Assembly: GCF_013626205.1 (NCBI RefSeq)
Contig: NZ_QHJE01000001.1
Location: 2,088,501 to 2,152,500 of the forward strand
Direction of reading: 5' to 3'
Source: Hyphomicrobium methylovorum
Lineage (GTDB): Bacteria; Pseudomonadota; Alphaproteobacteria; Rhizobiales; Hyphomicrobiaceae
Length of the DNA stretch: 64,000 bases
The notes below the pieces were generated by a model. The model did no database searches. It was not told the DNA's origin and saw only the letters and a program-made list of their open reading frames with translations. Each line of letters starts with the position of its first letter. The first letter of the stretch is position 1. Below, in pieces: positions 26,860 through 35,781 of the stretch. Made by a program: the position numbers and the translations under genes.

Positions 26860-28203
26860 CTAGCCTCGGGCACCTTTGTCGGTAGTCATCCACTTGGCGA
26901 CGCGGAGGAGCGCTGCATCGCTGCCGCGTGCGGAGGTCAATTGTACGCCGACGGGCAGGCCATCGATTTCGATCAGCGGAAGCGAAATGCAGGGCATGCC
27001 AAGGTAGGTCCAAAGGCCGTTGAAGACGGGGCTTCCAGTTGAGGCCAGACCGATTGGCGCGACTCCGGTTGCGGCGGGCGTCAGGATCGCATCGTAATTT
27101 CCGAGTACGGCGCAGAGCGCTTCGTACAGGCTTTCCTGTTCCTCGCGCGCGGCGGCATAGTTGGACGAGGAGAACGTGCGGCCTTCGGCGATGATCTCTT
27201 TCAGCTTGGCGGAAATCGCATCCGGATTTGCGTCGGCAATCGGGCCGTAGTTTCGGGCGATGTCGGAGAACTGCACGATTTGCTGAAGGCGGAGGATCTC
27301 ATCGAACTCTGCTGGCAGAGGCGTTTCGACAACTTCGGCGCGTGCGCCAAAGCTGCCAGCGAAATCATCGAACGCGGCTTTCATTGCGGCCTCGGCTTGC
27401 GGCCATCCGGGCGAGCGGACGTAGGCGAAGCGCGGCACTTTGGGGCCCGGTTCTGCCAGAGCATCTACGAGCGAAGGACGATTGCCTGGCGCCATGCCGG
27501 TATCCGCCGGGTCATGGGCGCTGATCGCATCGAACAGAAGCGCGATGTCGTCGACGGAGCGGGCATAACCGCCGAGCGTATCAAGCGGTTCGGACTGGGG
27601 CAGGACACCGGTGCGGGAGGTGTAGCCGAATGTCGGCTTGAAGCCGACGGTGCCGCAGTAGGACGCCGGACGAATGGTTGAACCGGCGGTTTGCGATCCG
27701 AGCGCTAAGAAAACCTGATCGTCTGCCACGGCAGCAGCAGAGCCCGAGGATGATCCTCCGGGCGTCCGTTCGAGGTCGCGCGGATTGCGCGTTTTTCCGG
27801 GTCCGAAGAACGCGAGCTCCGTCGTTACCGTTTTTCCGAGCAGAACGGCGCCTGCGGCTTTCAACTGAGCGACGATGAAAGCGTCTTCCGAGGTTTGGTT
27901 CCCCGCGAAAACGGATGAGCCGTACTCGGTTGGAAAATCGGTCGTGTGGATAATGTCTTTAATGCCAACCGGGATGCCCGTGAGCGGCGAAACGCTTTTG
28001 CCAGCAGCGCGGCGGGCGTCGGCTTCCTGAGCGGACTTACGGGCGGCTTCGGCATTGAGATGCGCCCAGGCGCCGACATCCGAATCGCGCTCCGCGATGC
28101 GGGCGAGACATGCGTCCACAAGCTCCAGCGACGTCAGCGTCCCGGCTTCCAGTTCGGCGCGCGCCTCCGTGGCCGTCAGATGAGCGATGTTTCTCTCCGC
28201 CAT
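26860..28203 (-). CDS. Amidase signature family hydrolase
   Basis: Amidase-signature enzymes hydrolyse or transfer amide groups through a Ser-cisSer-Lys triad. The 447-residue protein keeps all three: Lys82 (VGIKDIIHT), Ser151 in the GGSSSGS loop, and the nucleophile Ser175 in SQTAGSTIRPA. The length is slightly short for GatA and there is no GatB or GatC neighbour, so it is more likely a catabolic amidase. The substrate cannot be read from sequence. The start used here lies five codons inside a longer frame and gives the better N-terminus. It diverges from sgaA. Confidence 0.88.
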   Translation of the reverse strand: MAERNIAHLTATEARAELEAGTLTSLELVDACLARIAERDSDVGAWAHLNAEAARKSAQEADARRAAGKSVSPLTGIPVGIKDIIHTTDFPTEYGSSVFAGNQTSEDAFIVAQLKAAGAVLLGKTVTTELAFFGPGKTRNPRDLERTPGGSSSGSAAAVADDQVFLALGSQTAGSTIRPASYCGTVGFKPTFGYTSRTGVLPQSEPLDTLGGYARSVDDIALLFDAISAHDPADTGMAPGNRPSLVDALAEPGPKVPRFAYVRSPGWPQAEAAMKAAFDDFAGSFGARAEVVETPLPAEFDEILRLQQIVQFSDIARNYGPIADANPDAISAKLKEIIAEGRTFSSSNYAAAREEQESLYEALCAVLGNYDAILTPAATGVAPIGLASTGSPVFNGLWTYLGMPCISLPLIEIDGLPVGVQLTSARGSDAALLRVAKWMTTDKGARG

Positions 28204-28429
28204 GGTCACGAACCCCACTTGTTCAAAAAATCAACCGGTTAGCCGTTTGATGGGCCAGCCATTCAAAACTTGCAAGCTGGCGGGGGCAGGGAGGGGCCAG
28301 GGGTTCGCGTTTTGCTGCCAGCGAGACAAAATGCGCGAAAGAACGGGGAAAATGCATCGATCTGCTAATTGTATCCGGAGCGGCAGCGTATTACGACAGC
28401 GGCACTAAATTCACCCAGCCCCGAGGAAC

Positions 28430-29638
28430 ATGATGACGAACGCGCCCCGCCGCCCTGGCCGGCATTTCCTTCAGATTCCCGGCCCGACGCCGGTTCCGGA
28501 GGGAATTCTTTCGGCAATGTCGCGGCAGATCCTTGACCACCGTGGGCTTGAATTCCAGCAGCTTGGCAAGCGCGTGTTGAGCGGCATCAAGTCGGTTTTC
28601 AAGACGCAGAGCCACGTCATCATTTATCCGTCGTCCGGCACGGGCGCCTGGGAAGCCGCGCTGACGAATACGCTGTCGCCGGGCGATAAGGTTCTGATGT
28701 GCGAGACGGGCCAGTTTGCCGTGCTCTGGGCCGGAATGGCGACAAGGCTCGGTCTTGATCCCGAGGTTATTCCGACGGACTGGCGGATCGGCGCTGATGC
28801 CAGCCTCATCGAGCACAAGCTGCGGGCAGACACCGCGCACAAGATCAAGGCCGTTTGCGTCGTTCACAACGAGACGTCCACGGGTTGCCTGACGCGGATT
28901 GATGAAGTTCGTCGCGCGATGGATGCCGTGAAGCATCCGGCGCTGCTGATGGTGGATTCGATTTCGGGTCTTGCTTGCGCCGATCTGCGTCACGACGAGT
29001 GGGGCATCGACGTTACGGTCTCCGGATCGCAGAAGGGCATGATGCTGCCGCCGGGTCTCTCCTTCACGGCGATCAGCGCGAAGGCGCTCGACGCATCGAA
29101 GACGGCTGGGCTCAAGCGGTCGTACTTCTCGTGGGACGATATGCTGGCGAACAACTCGAACGGGTTCTTCCCATATACGCCTGCGACTGGCCTGCTCTAC
29201 GGGCTGGCAGAAGCGATCGACATGCTCAACAGCGAAGGCCTTGAGAACGTATTCCAGCGCCATGCGCGGCTTTCGGAAGCAACGCGCCTCGCTGTTCGCG
29301 TGTGGGGTCTTGAGCTCGTATGCCGTGACGCGAAGTATTATTCGCCTGCGGTGACGACCGTGCTCATGCCGGACGGACATAACGCTGACGCGTTCCGCAA
29401 GATCGTGCTCGACAATTTCAACATGTCGCTCGGCACGGGGCTCAACAAGCTGGCCGGGAAGGCGTTCCGCATCGGTCACCTCGGCGACACGAACGAGCTG
29501 ACTGTGCTCGGCGCGTTGACCGGCGTGGAGATGGGTCTGGAGTTGGCGGGCGTGCCCCATAAGAAGGGCGGCGTCGCGGCGGCTATGAGCTACATCGCTG
29601 AGACGGCTCAACCGGCGAAAGAAGCGGAAGCAGCCTGA
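28430..29638 (+). CDS. sgaA: Serine-glyoxylate aminotransferase
   Basis: It transfers the amino group of serine to glyoxylate, giving hydroxypyruvate and glycine, a central step of the serine cycle that feeds HprA. The 402-residue class V PLP enzyme starts with FLQIPGPTPVP, has the substrate-site ETSTG segment, the PLP-phosphate VDSISG region, and the Schiff-base Lys202 in SGSQKGMMLP. A GAGGAA site precedes a double ATG. It is followed by two GC-rich hairpins and seems to be transcribed alone. Confidence 0.93.
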   Translation: MMTNAPRRPGRHFLQIPGPTPVPEGILSAMSRQILDHRGLEFQQLGKRVLSGIKSVFKTQSHVIIYPSSGTGAWEAALTNTLSPGDKVLMCETGQFAVLWAGMATRLGLDPEVIPTDWRIGADASLIEHKLRADTAHKIKAVCVVHNETSTGCLTRIDEVRRAMDAVKHPALLMVDSISGLACADLRHDEWGIDVTVSGSQKGMMLPPGLSFTAISAKALDASKTAGLKRSYFSWDDMLANNSNGFFPYTPATGLLYGLAEAIDMLNSEGLENVFQRHARLSEATRLAVRVWGLELVCRDAKYYSPAVTTVLMPDGHNADAFRKIVLDNFNMSLGTGLNKLAGKAFRIGHLGDTNELTVLGALTGVEMGLELAGVPHKKGGVAAAMSYIAETAQPAKEAEAA

Positions 29639-29661
29639 GTGCTCGCTCTCGACTGTGCTGT

Positions 29662-29715
29662 GGCGGCGTGAATTGCGCCGCCTCGTCGGCGCCCGCGTAA
29701 TTTTCTGCGGGCGCC
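29662..29715. terminator. Two hairpins between the convergent sgaA and DUF2853 genes
   Basis: The first pairs GGCGGCG with CGCCGCC (29662-29682). The second pairs GGCGCCCGC with GCGGGCGCC (29688-29715) around a T-rich loop. Both lie in the 86-base gap between stop codons. Neither is followed by a T-run, so a bidirectional terminator is plausible but not proven. Confidence 0.5.
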
Positions 29716-29724
29716 TAAAGCGGA

Positions 29725-30048
29725 TCAGCCTGCGAGGGCTGCGAGCTTTCCAGCCTTTTCGGCGAGAAGATAGTAGAACGTCACGCGCTGCTTACGGTTG
29801 TCAGCTTTCATGACCGTGCAGACGTCGTGGATCGCGCTGTCGAGCTTTGCGTCGTCGTCCGTCAGCGCGAGCTTTTTCTTGAGCCAGCTATCGCGAACGG
29901 TTGCGAGTTCGTCCTTGCTCGAACACGAAACGAGAGAGGCGTCCGCGCTTTTAAGTGCGATGCCGAGATGTTTGACGATGGCTGCTACGGCCTTCTCGTC
30001 AACGTTCGGCTGATAGCGCTTAATGTCCTCGGCGTACTTTGCATCCAT
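29725..30048 (-). CDS. DUF2853 family protein
   Basis: The 107-residue soluble protein opens with the DAKYAEDIKRYxPNVDEKAV pattern that marks DUF2853. It is mostly helical, with two cysteines and a basic C-terminal third (DNRKQRVTFYYLLAEKAGKL). The family function is unknown. GGAGA precedes the ATG at about ten bases. It does not obviously belong to an operon. Confidence 0.85.
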   Translation of the reverse strand: MDAKYAEDIKRYQPNVDEKAVAAIVKHLGIALKSADASLVSCSSKDELATVRDSWLKKKLALTDDDAKLDSAIHDVCTVMKADNRKQRVTFYYLLAEKAGKLAALAG

Positions 30049-30191
30049 AAGAATTGTCTCCTGCTGCTAGCTCGCGCCACCACCGCGTCGTCCAGCGCGC
30101 ATGGCCTTCGATTCGCGAGTGTTGCATCGAAGGATGACGCGGATTGGAAGGATTGTCGTCTTGTTCGCGGCGGCTGGTAAAAAATTTACGA

Positions 30192-30587
30192 TCAGGGCGC
30201 GGACGACCGCAAGTAATGAATTGAATGGAAGAAGTTTTCCGGTCCGACGTAGCCGGCGATGCGATCGATTTCGCGGTTCGATTTTACGACGATGAAGGTC
30301 GGGACGATGTCGACCGGAGACGTAAATTCCATCTCGGTATTGTCGAGAACGTTCACGTCGATAAAGCGGACGGGCATGTCTTTGCCGTCATTGGAGGCCT
30401 GGAAGGCGGGGAGAACGTCACGCCGGAATAGTTTGCAGTAGATGCAACCGTCGGCTTCGACGACGATGAGCTGGAAGCCGCTTTCAATTGCCGGGGGCGA
30501 GGCGCTGCCGTCTAAGCCCGCGAAAGGCGCGCGCAAGGGCGTTGCCAACAGCAGGGCGAAAGTTGCGGCGGTGAAGAGGCGAAGCAT
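30192..30587 (-). CDS. Thioredoxin-fold periplasmic protein with CIYC site
   Basis: The 131-residue protein has a signal peptide (about 1-22) and a short thioredoxin-like domain with the redox pair Cys48-Cys51 (CIYCK). A cis-proline position follows in VDIVPTFIV, about 30 residues later. This matches small periplasmic thioredoxins of the SoxW or transcriptional-regulator-associated type rather than DsbA. GGGGA precedes the ATG. A role in reducing or isomerising a periplasmic partner is inferred; the partner is unknown. Confidence 0.75.
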   Translation of the reverse strand: MLRLFTAATFALLLATPLRAPFAGLDGSASPPAIESGFQLIVVEADGCIYCKLFRRDVLPAFQASNDGKDMPVRFIDVNVLDNTEMEFTSPVDIVPTFIVVKSNREIDRIAGYVGPENFFHSIHYLRSSAP

Positions 30588-30728
30588 CCATTTTCCCCGA
30601 GAACGCAGTGGTCGTTACAAGTCTTAAACTCTCGCCGCGCGATGGGGTTCGAAAACTTTAAGCACTAGTTAATCGCCGTCTCGGATTGGGACTACGGGCG
30701 CGCCGTGATCCCGGACGTCGCGATCGCG

Positions 30729-31388
30729 CTACGAGCCTTTGCAGCTTACGGCAACGGTTTTGTAGGAGCCGAAGCCGAGCGCGTCGCCGCCGAATTGCTG
30801 CACGATCGCGTCTCCGAGCTTCTTGGCCTGCTCGTCCTGCTTTTCGGCATCGGGATCGATCATCGTTGCGCTGCAGCCTGCTGGAGCGGAAGCAAGTTTC
30901 ACGCTGTCTGTTTTCTCGGGCTCGAAGGCGATGAAGAACGACGGATCGAACACCGCGAACGTCAGGCCTTCCGCTTTGGCTGGCACAGGCTTCTCAAGCG
31001 TGAGCCGGAAATGGAGGCTCAACACTTTGTTCTTATATTCCAGGCGCTCATTCGTCGGCGGCTTAAACGTGAGCTTGTCGGCGCCGAGCTTGGCAACGGT
31101 GAAGTAGTTGAACTCCTTCAGGCCCTCCATGTTGACCTTCAGCAGTTCGGCCAGTTCTTTCTCGTCGTAGTTGCCGTCGTTATTGGTATCGAGTCCTTCG
31201 AGCGCCATGACGGAATAGGCGTCGTCGAACGACCAGATGTGGTCGACGCCGGTGACGACGTCTTTGTCGTAGTCGACCGTCATTTCATACGTGACCCAGA
31301 CGTGGGGATGGGCGACTACCGGTGTTGCGATAGCCAATGCAGCCAAAGCCGTAAACAAAGAGAAGAGCGTCGATTTCGTACCCAGCAC
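30729..31388 (-). CDS. DUF1007 family periplasmic protein
   Basis: The 219-residue protein has a signal peptide ending in VVAHPHVWVTY, the typical HPHVW start of mature DUF1007 proteins, and an EF-hand-like loop DTNNDGNYDEKEL. Two cysteines lie in the last third. DUF1007 proteins often occur beside zinc, nickel or cobalt uptake genes; here znuA is divergent. I chose a GTG start preceded by AAGAGG. The frame stays open 29 codons further, but that part looks non-coding. Metal handling is inferred from context and the His-rich mature N-terminus. Confidence 0.8.
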   Translation of the reverse strand: MLGTKSTLFSLFTALAALAIATPVVAHPHVWVTYEMTVDYDKDVVTGVDHIWSFDDAYSVMALEGLDTNNDGNYDEKELAELLKVNMEGLKEFNYFTVAKLGADKLTFKPPTNERLEYKNKVLSLHFRLTLEKPVPAKAEGLTFAVFDPSFFIAFEPEKTDSVKLASAPAGCSATMIDPDAEKQDEQAKKLGDAIVQQFGGDALGFGSYKTVAVSCKGS

Positions 31389-31535
31389 GTGTGGCCTCTT
31401 GCATGTCCGAAAGTGAGCGGTGCGTTTTCGTTGCTGTTGTACGCACGCACGGGCAACGTGGCGACAATGCGACACGGAGCGCAGCGTGCCATATGCCAGG
31501 GAGAGGCATGACGGCGTATTGCGGCGGGAGTACGG

Positions 31536-31555
31536 AGATTGTTATAATATACGGA
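31536..31555. promoter_or_regulatory. Candidate Zur operator upstream of znuA
   Basis: The stretch GATTGTTATAATATACGG contains TGTTATA-A-TATA, close to the AT-rich palindrome bound by alphaproteobacterial Zur as I recall it. The right half is imperfect. It ends 26 bases before the znuA start and lies in the gap shared with the divergent DUF1007 gene. Confidence 0.45.
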
Positions 31556-31580
31556 TAGCTCGCGAGGCGGTGATTTTTCG

Positions 31581-32606
31581 ATGTTTTTGAGATGGCCGAC
31601 GGCCGTGATTCTTGGCGTTTTCGGCCGAAGTGCTTCGGCATTCGTGTGGTCGGCGATGTTTTTGCTGGCGTTTGCGGGGGCTGCCCGCGCCAACACGCCG
31701 AACGTGGTCGTGACGATCAAGCCAATCCACGCGCTCGTTGCGCAGGTGATGGAGGGTGTCGGCGAGCCGCGGCTGCTCGTTGATGGTTCGGCGTCGCCGC
31801 ATACGTTTTCACTGCGCCCTTCAACGGCGCGTGCGATTAACGGTGCCGATGTGTTCATCCGCGTGTCCGAGGCGATAGAGCCTTTCACGCGAAAGATCGT
31901 TTCGACGCTGTCACCGAACGTAACTGTGCTGACTCTCGCGGATGCTCCCGGTGTGCGGCTTCTCGATCGCCGCGCTGGGGGGACTTTCGAAACGCATGCT
32001 CATTCGCATGAGGGCCATGAGGCGCATGATGAGCACCAGCATGAAGGACACGCACACACGCACGCGCATGACCTCGACGATGCCGCGAAGGACGGGCACA
32101 TCTGGCTCGATCTGGAAAACGCGAAAGCGATTGTTGCAGATGTGAGCGCGACGTTGGCCAAGCGGTTTCCCGAACATGCGTCACGGATCGAAGCTAATGC
32201 AGCGGCACTCGAAAAGCGTATCGACGGCCTGAAGGGCGAATTGGCGGCGGTTCTTGCGTCGGCATCTGACCGGCCGTTCGTCGTGTTTCATGACTCGACG
32301 CAATACTTTGAGAAAGGCTTCGACGTTCACGCCGCTGGGTCGATCACGGTCAGCCCGGATGTGCCGCCAAGCGCGCGCCGCCTAACGGACGTGCGCCGGA
32401 AGATTGCGTCGCTCGGCGCCGTTTGCGTTTTTAGCGAGCCAAGCTTTCAGCCGAAGCTCGTCGAGGCTGTGACGGAAGGGACTGAAGCGCGCTCAGGCAC
32501 GCTCGACACCGAAGCGCAGCTTCTGACGCCCGGACCCGATCTCTATTTCGAATTGATGCGCGGATTGGCAAAGAGCCTCGCGGGCTGTCTCTCTTCGCAG
32601 AGTTGA
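31581..32606 (+). CDS. znuA: Zinc ABC transporter substrate-binding protein ZnuA
   Basis: ZnuA captures zinc in the periplasm and delivers it to ZnuBC. The 341-residue protein has a signal peptide (about 1-37), metal-ligand positions His74 (SPHTF) and His173 (GHIWLD), and a His/Glu/Asp-rich loop at about 139-163. That loop is the hallmark of zinc- rather than manganese-binding family members. The permease and ATPase genes are not in this window, so it must work with a ZnuBC encoded elsewhere. A candidate Zur site lies just upstream. Confidence 0.9.
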   Translation: MFLRWPTAVILGVFGRSASAFVWSAMFLLAFAGAARANTPNVVVTIKPIHALVAQVMEGVGEPRLLVDGSASPHTFSLRPSTARAINGADVFIRVSEAIEPFTRKIVSTLSPNVTVLTLADAPGVRLLDRRAGGTFETHAHSHEGHEAHDEHQHEGHAHTHAHDLDDAAKDGHIWLDLENAKAIVADVSATLAKRFPEHASRIEANAAALEKRIDGLKGELAAVLASASDRPFVVFHDSTQYFEKGFDVHAAGSITVSPDVPPSARRLTDVRRKIASLGAVCVFSEPSFQPKLVEAVTEGTEARSGTLDTEAQLLTPGPDLYFELMRGLAKSLAGCLSSQS

Positions 32607-32621
32607 GCCAGCCGCGAGGCT
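32574..32621. terminator. Hairpin across the znuA stop codon
   Basis: AGCCTCGCGGGCTG pairs with CAGCCGCGAGGCT (13 pairs with one bulged G) around a 21-base loop. It covers the end of znuA and the 25-base gap to phoB. No T-run follows, so it is a possible stop for both convergent genes. Confidence 0.45.
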
Positions 32622-32631
32622 TGAGCAAACG

Positions 32632-33333
32632 TTAGGCTGCGTCTGCCTGACGGCCGTCGAACACGTATCCCGCGCCGCGGACCGTGCGGATGGGATCGCT
32701 TTCATTGCCGCGGATCAGCGATTTCCTCAGGCGACCGATGTGGACGTCGACCGTGCGCTCATCGACTTCAGCCGATTGACCCCAGACGCGATCCAGCAAC
32801 TGGCTGCGCGAGAGGACACGCCGCGGGCTCTCGAGGAACACTTCGAGCATGCGGTATTCGGTGGGACCGAGGCGGACTTCACGCGCGCTGCGCGTGACGC
32901 GATGGGCACCGCGATCCATTGTGATCTCGCCGGAAACGAGGGTGTCGCTGAGGCGCTCGGGCGACGTGCGCCGGAGAAGCGCTTTGATGCGCGCCATCAA
33001 TTCCTGAACCGAGAACGGCTTCGTCACGTAGTCGTCGGCGCCGGTCGTCAGGCCGCGAACACGGTCGGCTTCTTCGCCGCGTGCTGTGAGCAGGATGATC
33101 GGCAATGCTTCCGTTTCGCTGCGATTGCGCAGACGGCGGCAGAGTTCGATCCCGGAGATTTTCGGGATCATCCAATCCAGAATGGCGAGATCGAACGTTT
33201 GCTCGGCGAGCAGGAGTTCGGCCTCTTCGCCGTCGGCTGCATGCACGACGTCGTAGCCTTCCGAGTTCAGATTGTAACGCAGAAGCTCGACGATCGGAGC
33301 TTCATCTTCGACAACGAGAATTTTAGCTGCCAT
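32632..33333 (-). CDS. phoB: Phosphate regulon response regulator PhoB
   Basis: PhoB activates phosphate-starvation genes after phosphorylation by PhoR. The 233-residue OmpR-family regulator has phosphoacceptor Asp53 (ILDWMIPKISG), Lys in LTARGEE context, and a C-terminal winged helix with the RGAGYVFDG end. It is the last gene of the phoR-pstSCAB-phoU-phoB series, 31 bases after phoU. Both its position and sequence agree with PhoB. Confidence 0.95.
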   Translation of the reverse strand: MAAKILVVEDEAPIVELLRYNLNSEGYDVVHAADGEEAELLLAEQTFDLAILDWMIPKISGIELCRRLRNRSETEALPIILLTARGEEADRVRGLTTGADDYVTKPFSVQELMARIKALLRRTSPERLSDTLVSGEITMDRGAHRVTRSAREVRLGPTEYRMLEVFLESPRRVLSRSQLLDRVWGQSAEVDERTVDVHIGRLRKSLIRGNESDPIRTVRGAGYVFDGRQADAA

Positions 33334-33364
33334 GACTTAGGCCTTTTATCTCCCTGGTCCGCGA

Positions 33365-34087
33365 TTACTGACGCGGGGTGATGAGAGTTGATGCCGTCTT
33401 GTCGCCCTTCGGACGGTCGTCCGCGATCGGCACGCCGTGCACGAGATAGTAGACGTTTTCGGCAATGTTGGTCGTGTGGTCACCGATGCGCTCGATGTTC
33501 TTGGCGCCGAACAGGAAATGCGTGCAGAGCCCGATGTTGCGCGGATCTTCCATCATGTAGGTGAGGAGTTCGCGGAACAGCGAATTGTACATCGCGTCGA
33601 CCTGCTGGTCGGCATGCCAGACCTTCATCGCCTTGTCGGCGTCGAGAGACGCCAGCGAGTCGAGGACGTCCTTCAGCTGCGTCTGGACCATCTCGGTCAT
33701 GTGGCGCATGCCGGTCATCAGCGGCTTCGGATACGTTTCGCCCGCGACGGCGAGCGCGCGCTTGGCGATGTTCTTCGCAAGGTCGCCGATGCGCTCGAGG
33801 TCGCCCGCGATTTTCAACACCGTCATGATGTGACGGAGATCGTTGGCGATCGGCTGGCGGCGAGCGATCATCACGATCACCTGCTCCTGCACTTCTCGCT
33901 CAAGCGAGTCGAGGACAGCGTCGCTCGATACGGCGGTTTCGGCGAGCTGGGGATCGCGCCGTTCGAGCGCGTCCATCGCCTGCACCAAAAGCTTTTCGGC
34001 ATAGCCGCCCATCTGAGCGATGCGACGGTCGAGGAGTTTGAATTCATCCTCGTACGATTTGACGGTATGTTCGTTCATAGCGGTCAT
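33365..34087 (-). CDS. phoU: Phosphate signalling protein PhoU
   Basis: PhoU links the Pst transporter to PhoR and keeps the regulon off when phosphate is plentiful. The 240-residue protein is all-helical with two PhoU repeats, each holding an acidic metal-binding motif: one around ERIGDLAKN (about residue 95) and one around ERIGDHTTN (about residue 200). The start region HTVKSYEDEF matches the family. It lies 55 bases after pstB. Confidence 0.95.
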   Translation of the reverse strand: MTAMNEHTVKSYEDEFKLLDRRIAQMGGYAEKLLVQAMDALERRDPQLAETAVSSDAVLDSLEREVQEQVIVMIARRQPIANDLRHIMTVLKIAGDLERIGDLAKNIAKRALAVAGETYPKPLMTGMRHMTEMVQTQLKDVLDSLASLDADKAMKVWHADQQVDAMYNSLFRELLTYMMEDPRNIGLCTHFLFGAKNIERIGDHTTNIAENVYYLVHGVPIADDRPKGDKTASTLITPRQ

Positions 34088-34142
34088 TCCTGAAAGTACC
34101 GGCCTGAATCGCAGGCCTTAAAGGCTGGTTTCTGGCGCTATT

Positions 34143-34931
34143 CTAGCCGAAGCGGCCTGTAATGTAGTCCTGCGTGCGCTTGTCGGTCGGGTTCATGAAG
34201 ATCTGTTTGGTCTCGGAGAATTCCAGCAATTCGCCCAAGTACATGAACGCCGTGTTCTGAGAGACGCGCGCAGCTTGCTGCATGTTGTGCGTGACGATCG
34301 CGATCGTGAAGTCGTGTTTCAGCTCGTCGATCAGTTCTTCGATCTTGGCGGTCGAGATCGGATCGAGTGCGGAGCATGGCTCGTCGAACAGAATGACCTC
34401 GGGCCGAATGGCAACGGTGCGTGCGATGCACAGACGCTGCTGCTGGCCGCCGGAGAGGCTCAGACCGCTGCTGTGCAGCTTGTCTTTCACTTCTTTCCAA
34501 AGCGCCGCTTTTTCCAATGCGGATTCGACGCGCGCATCGACTTCGGATTTCGGCAGGCGCTCATAGAGGCGAATGCCGAATGCGATGTTTTCGTAGATCG
34601 TCATCGGGAACGGCGTCGGCTTCTGGAACACCATGCCGATGCGCGAACGAAGCAAATTCAAATCCTGCTTCGGGCTGAGGATGTTCTCACCGTCGAAGAT
34701 GGCCTCACCTTCGGCGCGCTGGTTCGGATACAGATCGTACATCCGGTTCAGCACACGCAGCAGCGTGGACTTGCCGCAACCCGACGGGCCGATGAAAGCC
34801 GTCACTTGCTTCTCATAGAGAGGCAGCGAGATGCTCTTCAGCGCGTGCGTCGAGCCGTAGTAGAACTGCAGATTCCGGACCGAGATCTTTTCCGTGAGAC
34901 CCTGGTCTAGGGTTTTAGACATGACATTCAT
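34143..34931 (-). CDS. pstB: Phosphate ABC transporter ATP-binding protein PstB
   Basis: It powers phosphate uptake through PstCA. The 262-residue ATPase has Walker [10 protein letters not shown], the signature LSGGQQQR, and Walker [14 protein letters not shown], with the [12 protein letters not shown] insertion typical of PstB. The ATG overlaps the pstA stop by four bases and is preceded by AAGGA. The frame is open 33 codons further upstream inside pstA, but that extension is not expected in the family. Confidence 0.95.
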   Translation of the reverse strand: MNVMSKTLDQGLTEKISVRNLQFYYGSTHALKSISLPLYEKQVTAFIGPSGCGKSTLLRVLNRMYDLYPNQRAEGEAIFDGENILSPKQDLNLLRSRIGMVFQKPTPFPMTIYENIAFGIRLYERLPKSEVDARVESALEKAALWKEVKDKLHSSGLSLSGGQQQRLCIARTVAIRPEVILFDEPCSALDPISTAKIEELIDELKHDFTIAIVTHNMQQAARVSQNTAFMYLGELLEFSETKQIFMNPTDKRTQDYITGRFG

Positions 34932-35779
34932 TGTTGCGTCCTTGAAGACCCTAACCAACGTGCAAGAATACTGAGAGTGAGCACCGCTGCGGTGATCAGG
35001 AGCGCGCCCGCCCAAGCGAGACGCTGCCAATCTTCATACGGGCTCAATGCGTACTGGAAGATCACCACCGGCAAACTTGCAATCGGAGCGTTAACGTCGG
35101 TGCTCCAGAACTGGTTGTTCAGCGAGGTGAATAGAAGCGGTGCCGTTTCGCCGCTGATGCGTGCGATTGCCAGCAGGACGCCGGTGATCATGCCTGCCCG
35201 CGCCGCTTTGTAGGCGACGTTGCGGATGACCATGGATTGCGGCATGCCGAGCGCGCTTGAGGCTTCGCGAAGCGTGTTCGGTACGAGCAGCAGCATGTTC
35301 TCCGTCGTGCGGACCACCGTCGGGATGACGAGGATGGCAAGCGCAGCCGCGCCGGCTATGGCGGAGAAGTGCCCCATCGGCCGGACCAGGATTTCGTAAA
35401 CGAAGAGACCTGTGACGATCGACGGCGCGCTGAGCAGGATGTCGTTGATGAAGCGAATGACGGAGCTAACTTTATTGTAGCGGCCGTATTCCGCCATGTA
35501 GGTGCCTGCCAGAATGCCGATCGGCGTACCGACGATAACGCCGATGACCGTCATGATGAGGCTGCCGACGATGGCGTTCAGAAGACCGCCGTCGCTTCCC
35601 GGCGGCGGCGTCATTTCCGTGAACACCTGCAAGCCCAGTCCAGCAAAGCCTTTGTAGACCAGCGTGGCGAGGATGACGCCGAGAATGGTGATGCCGAGAG
35701 CCGCTGCAAGCCAGCAGAGGGTGACGGTAATCGTGCTTCTCAGGCGGCGGCGGCGATAGCGCCCATGATCGAGTGCCAT
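34928..35779 (-). CDS. pstA: Phosphate ABC transporter permease PstA
   Basis: This is one of the two membrane channels of the Pst transporter. The 283-residue protein has six hydrophobic spans, starting near residue 18, and the binding-protein-dependent permease loop with [17 protein letters not shown]. It begins two bases after the pstC stop and overlaps pstB, so the three are coupled. Confidence 0.94.
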   Translation of the reverse strand: MALDHGRYRRRRLRSTITVTLCWLAAALGITILGVILATLVYKGFAGLGLQVFTEMTPPPGSDGGLLNAIVGSLIMTVIGVIVGTPIGILAGTYMAEYGRYNKVSSVIRFINDILLSAPSIVTGLFVYEILVRPMGHFSAIAGAAALAILVIPTVVRTTENMLLLVPNTLREASSALGMPQSMVIRNVAYKAARAGMITGVLLAIARISGETAPLLFTSLNNQFWSTDVNAPIASLPVVIFQYALSPYEDWQRLAWAGALLITAAVLTLSILARWLGSSRTQQ

Positions 35780-35781
35780 GT

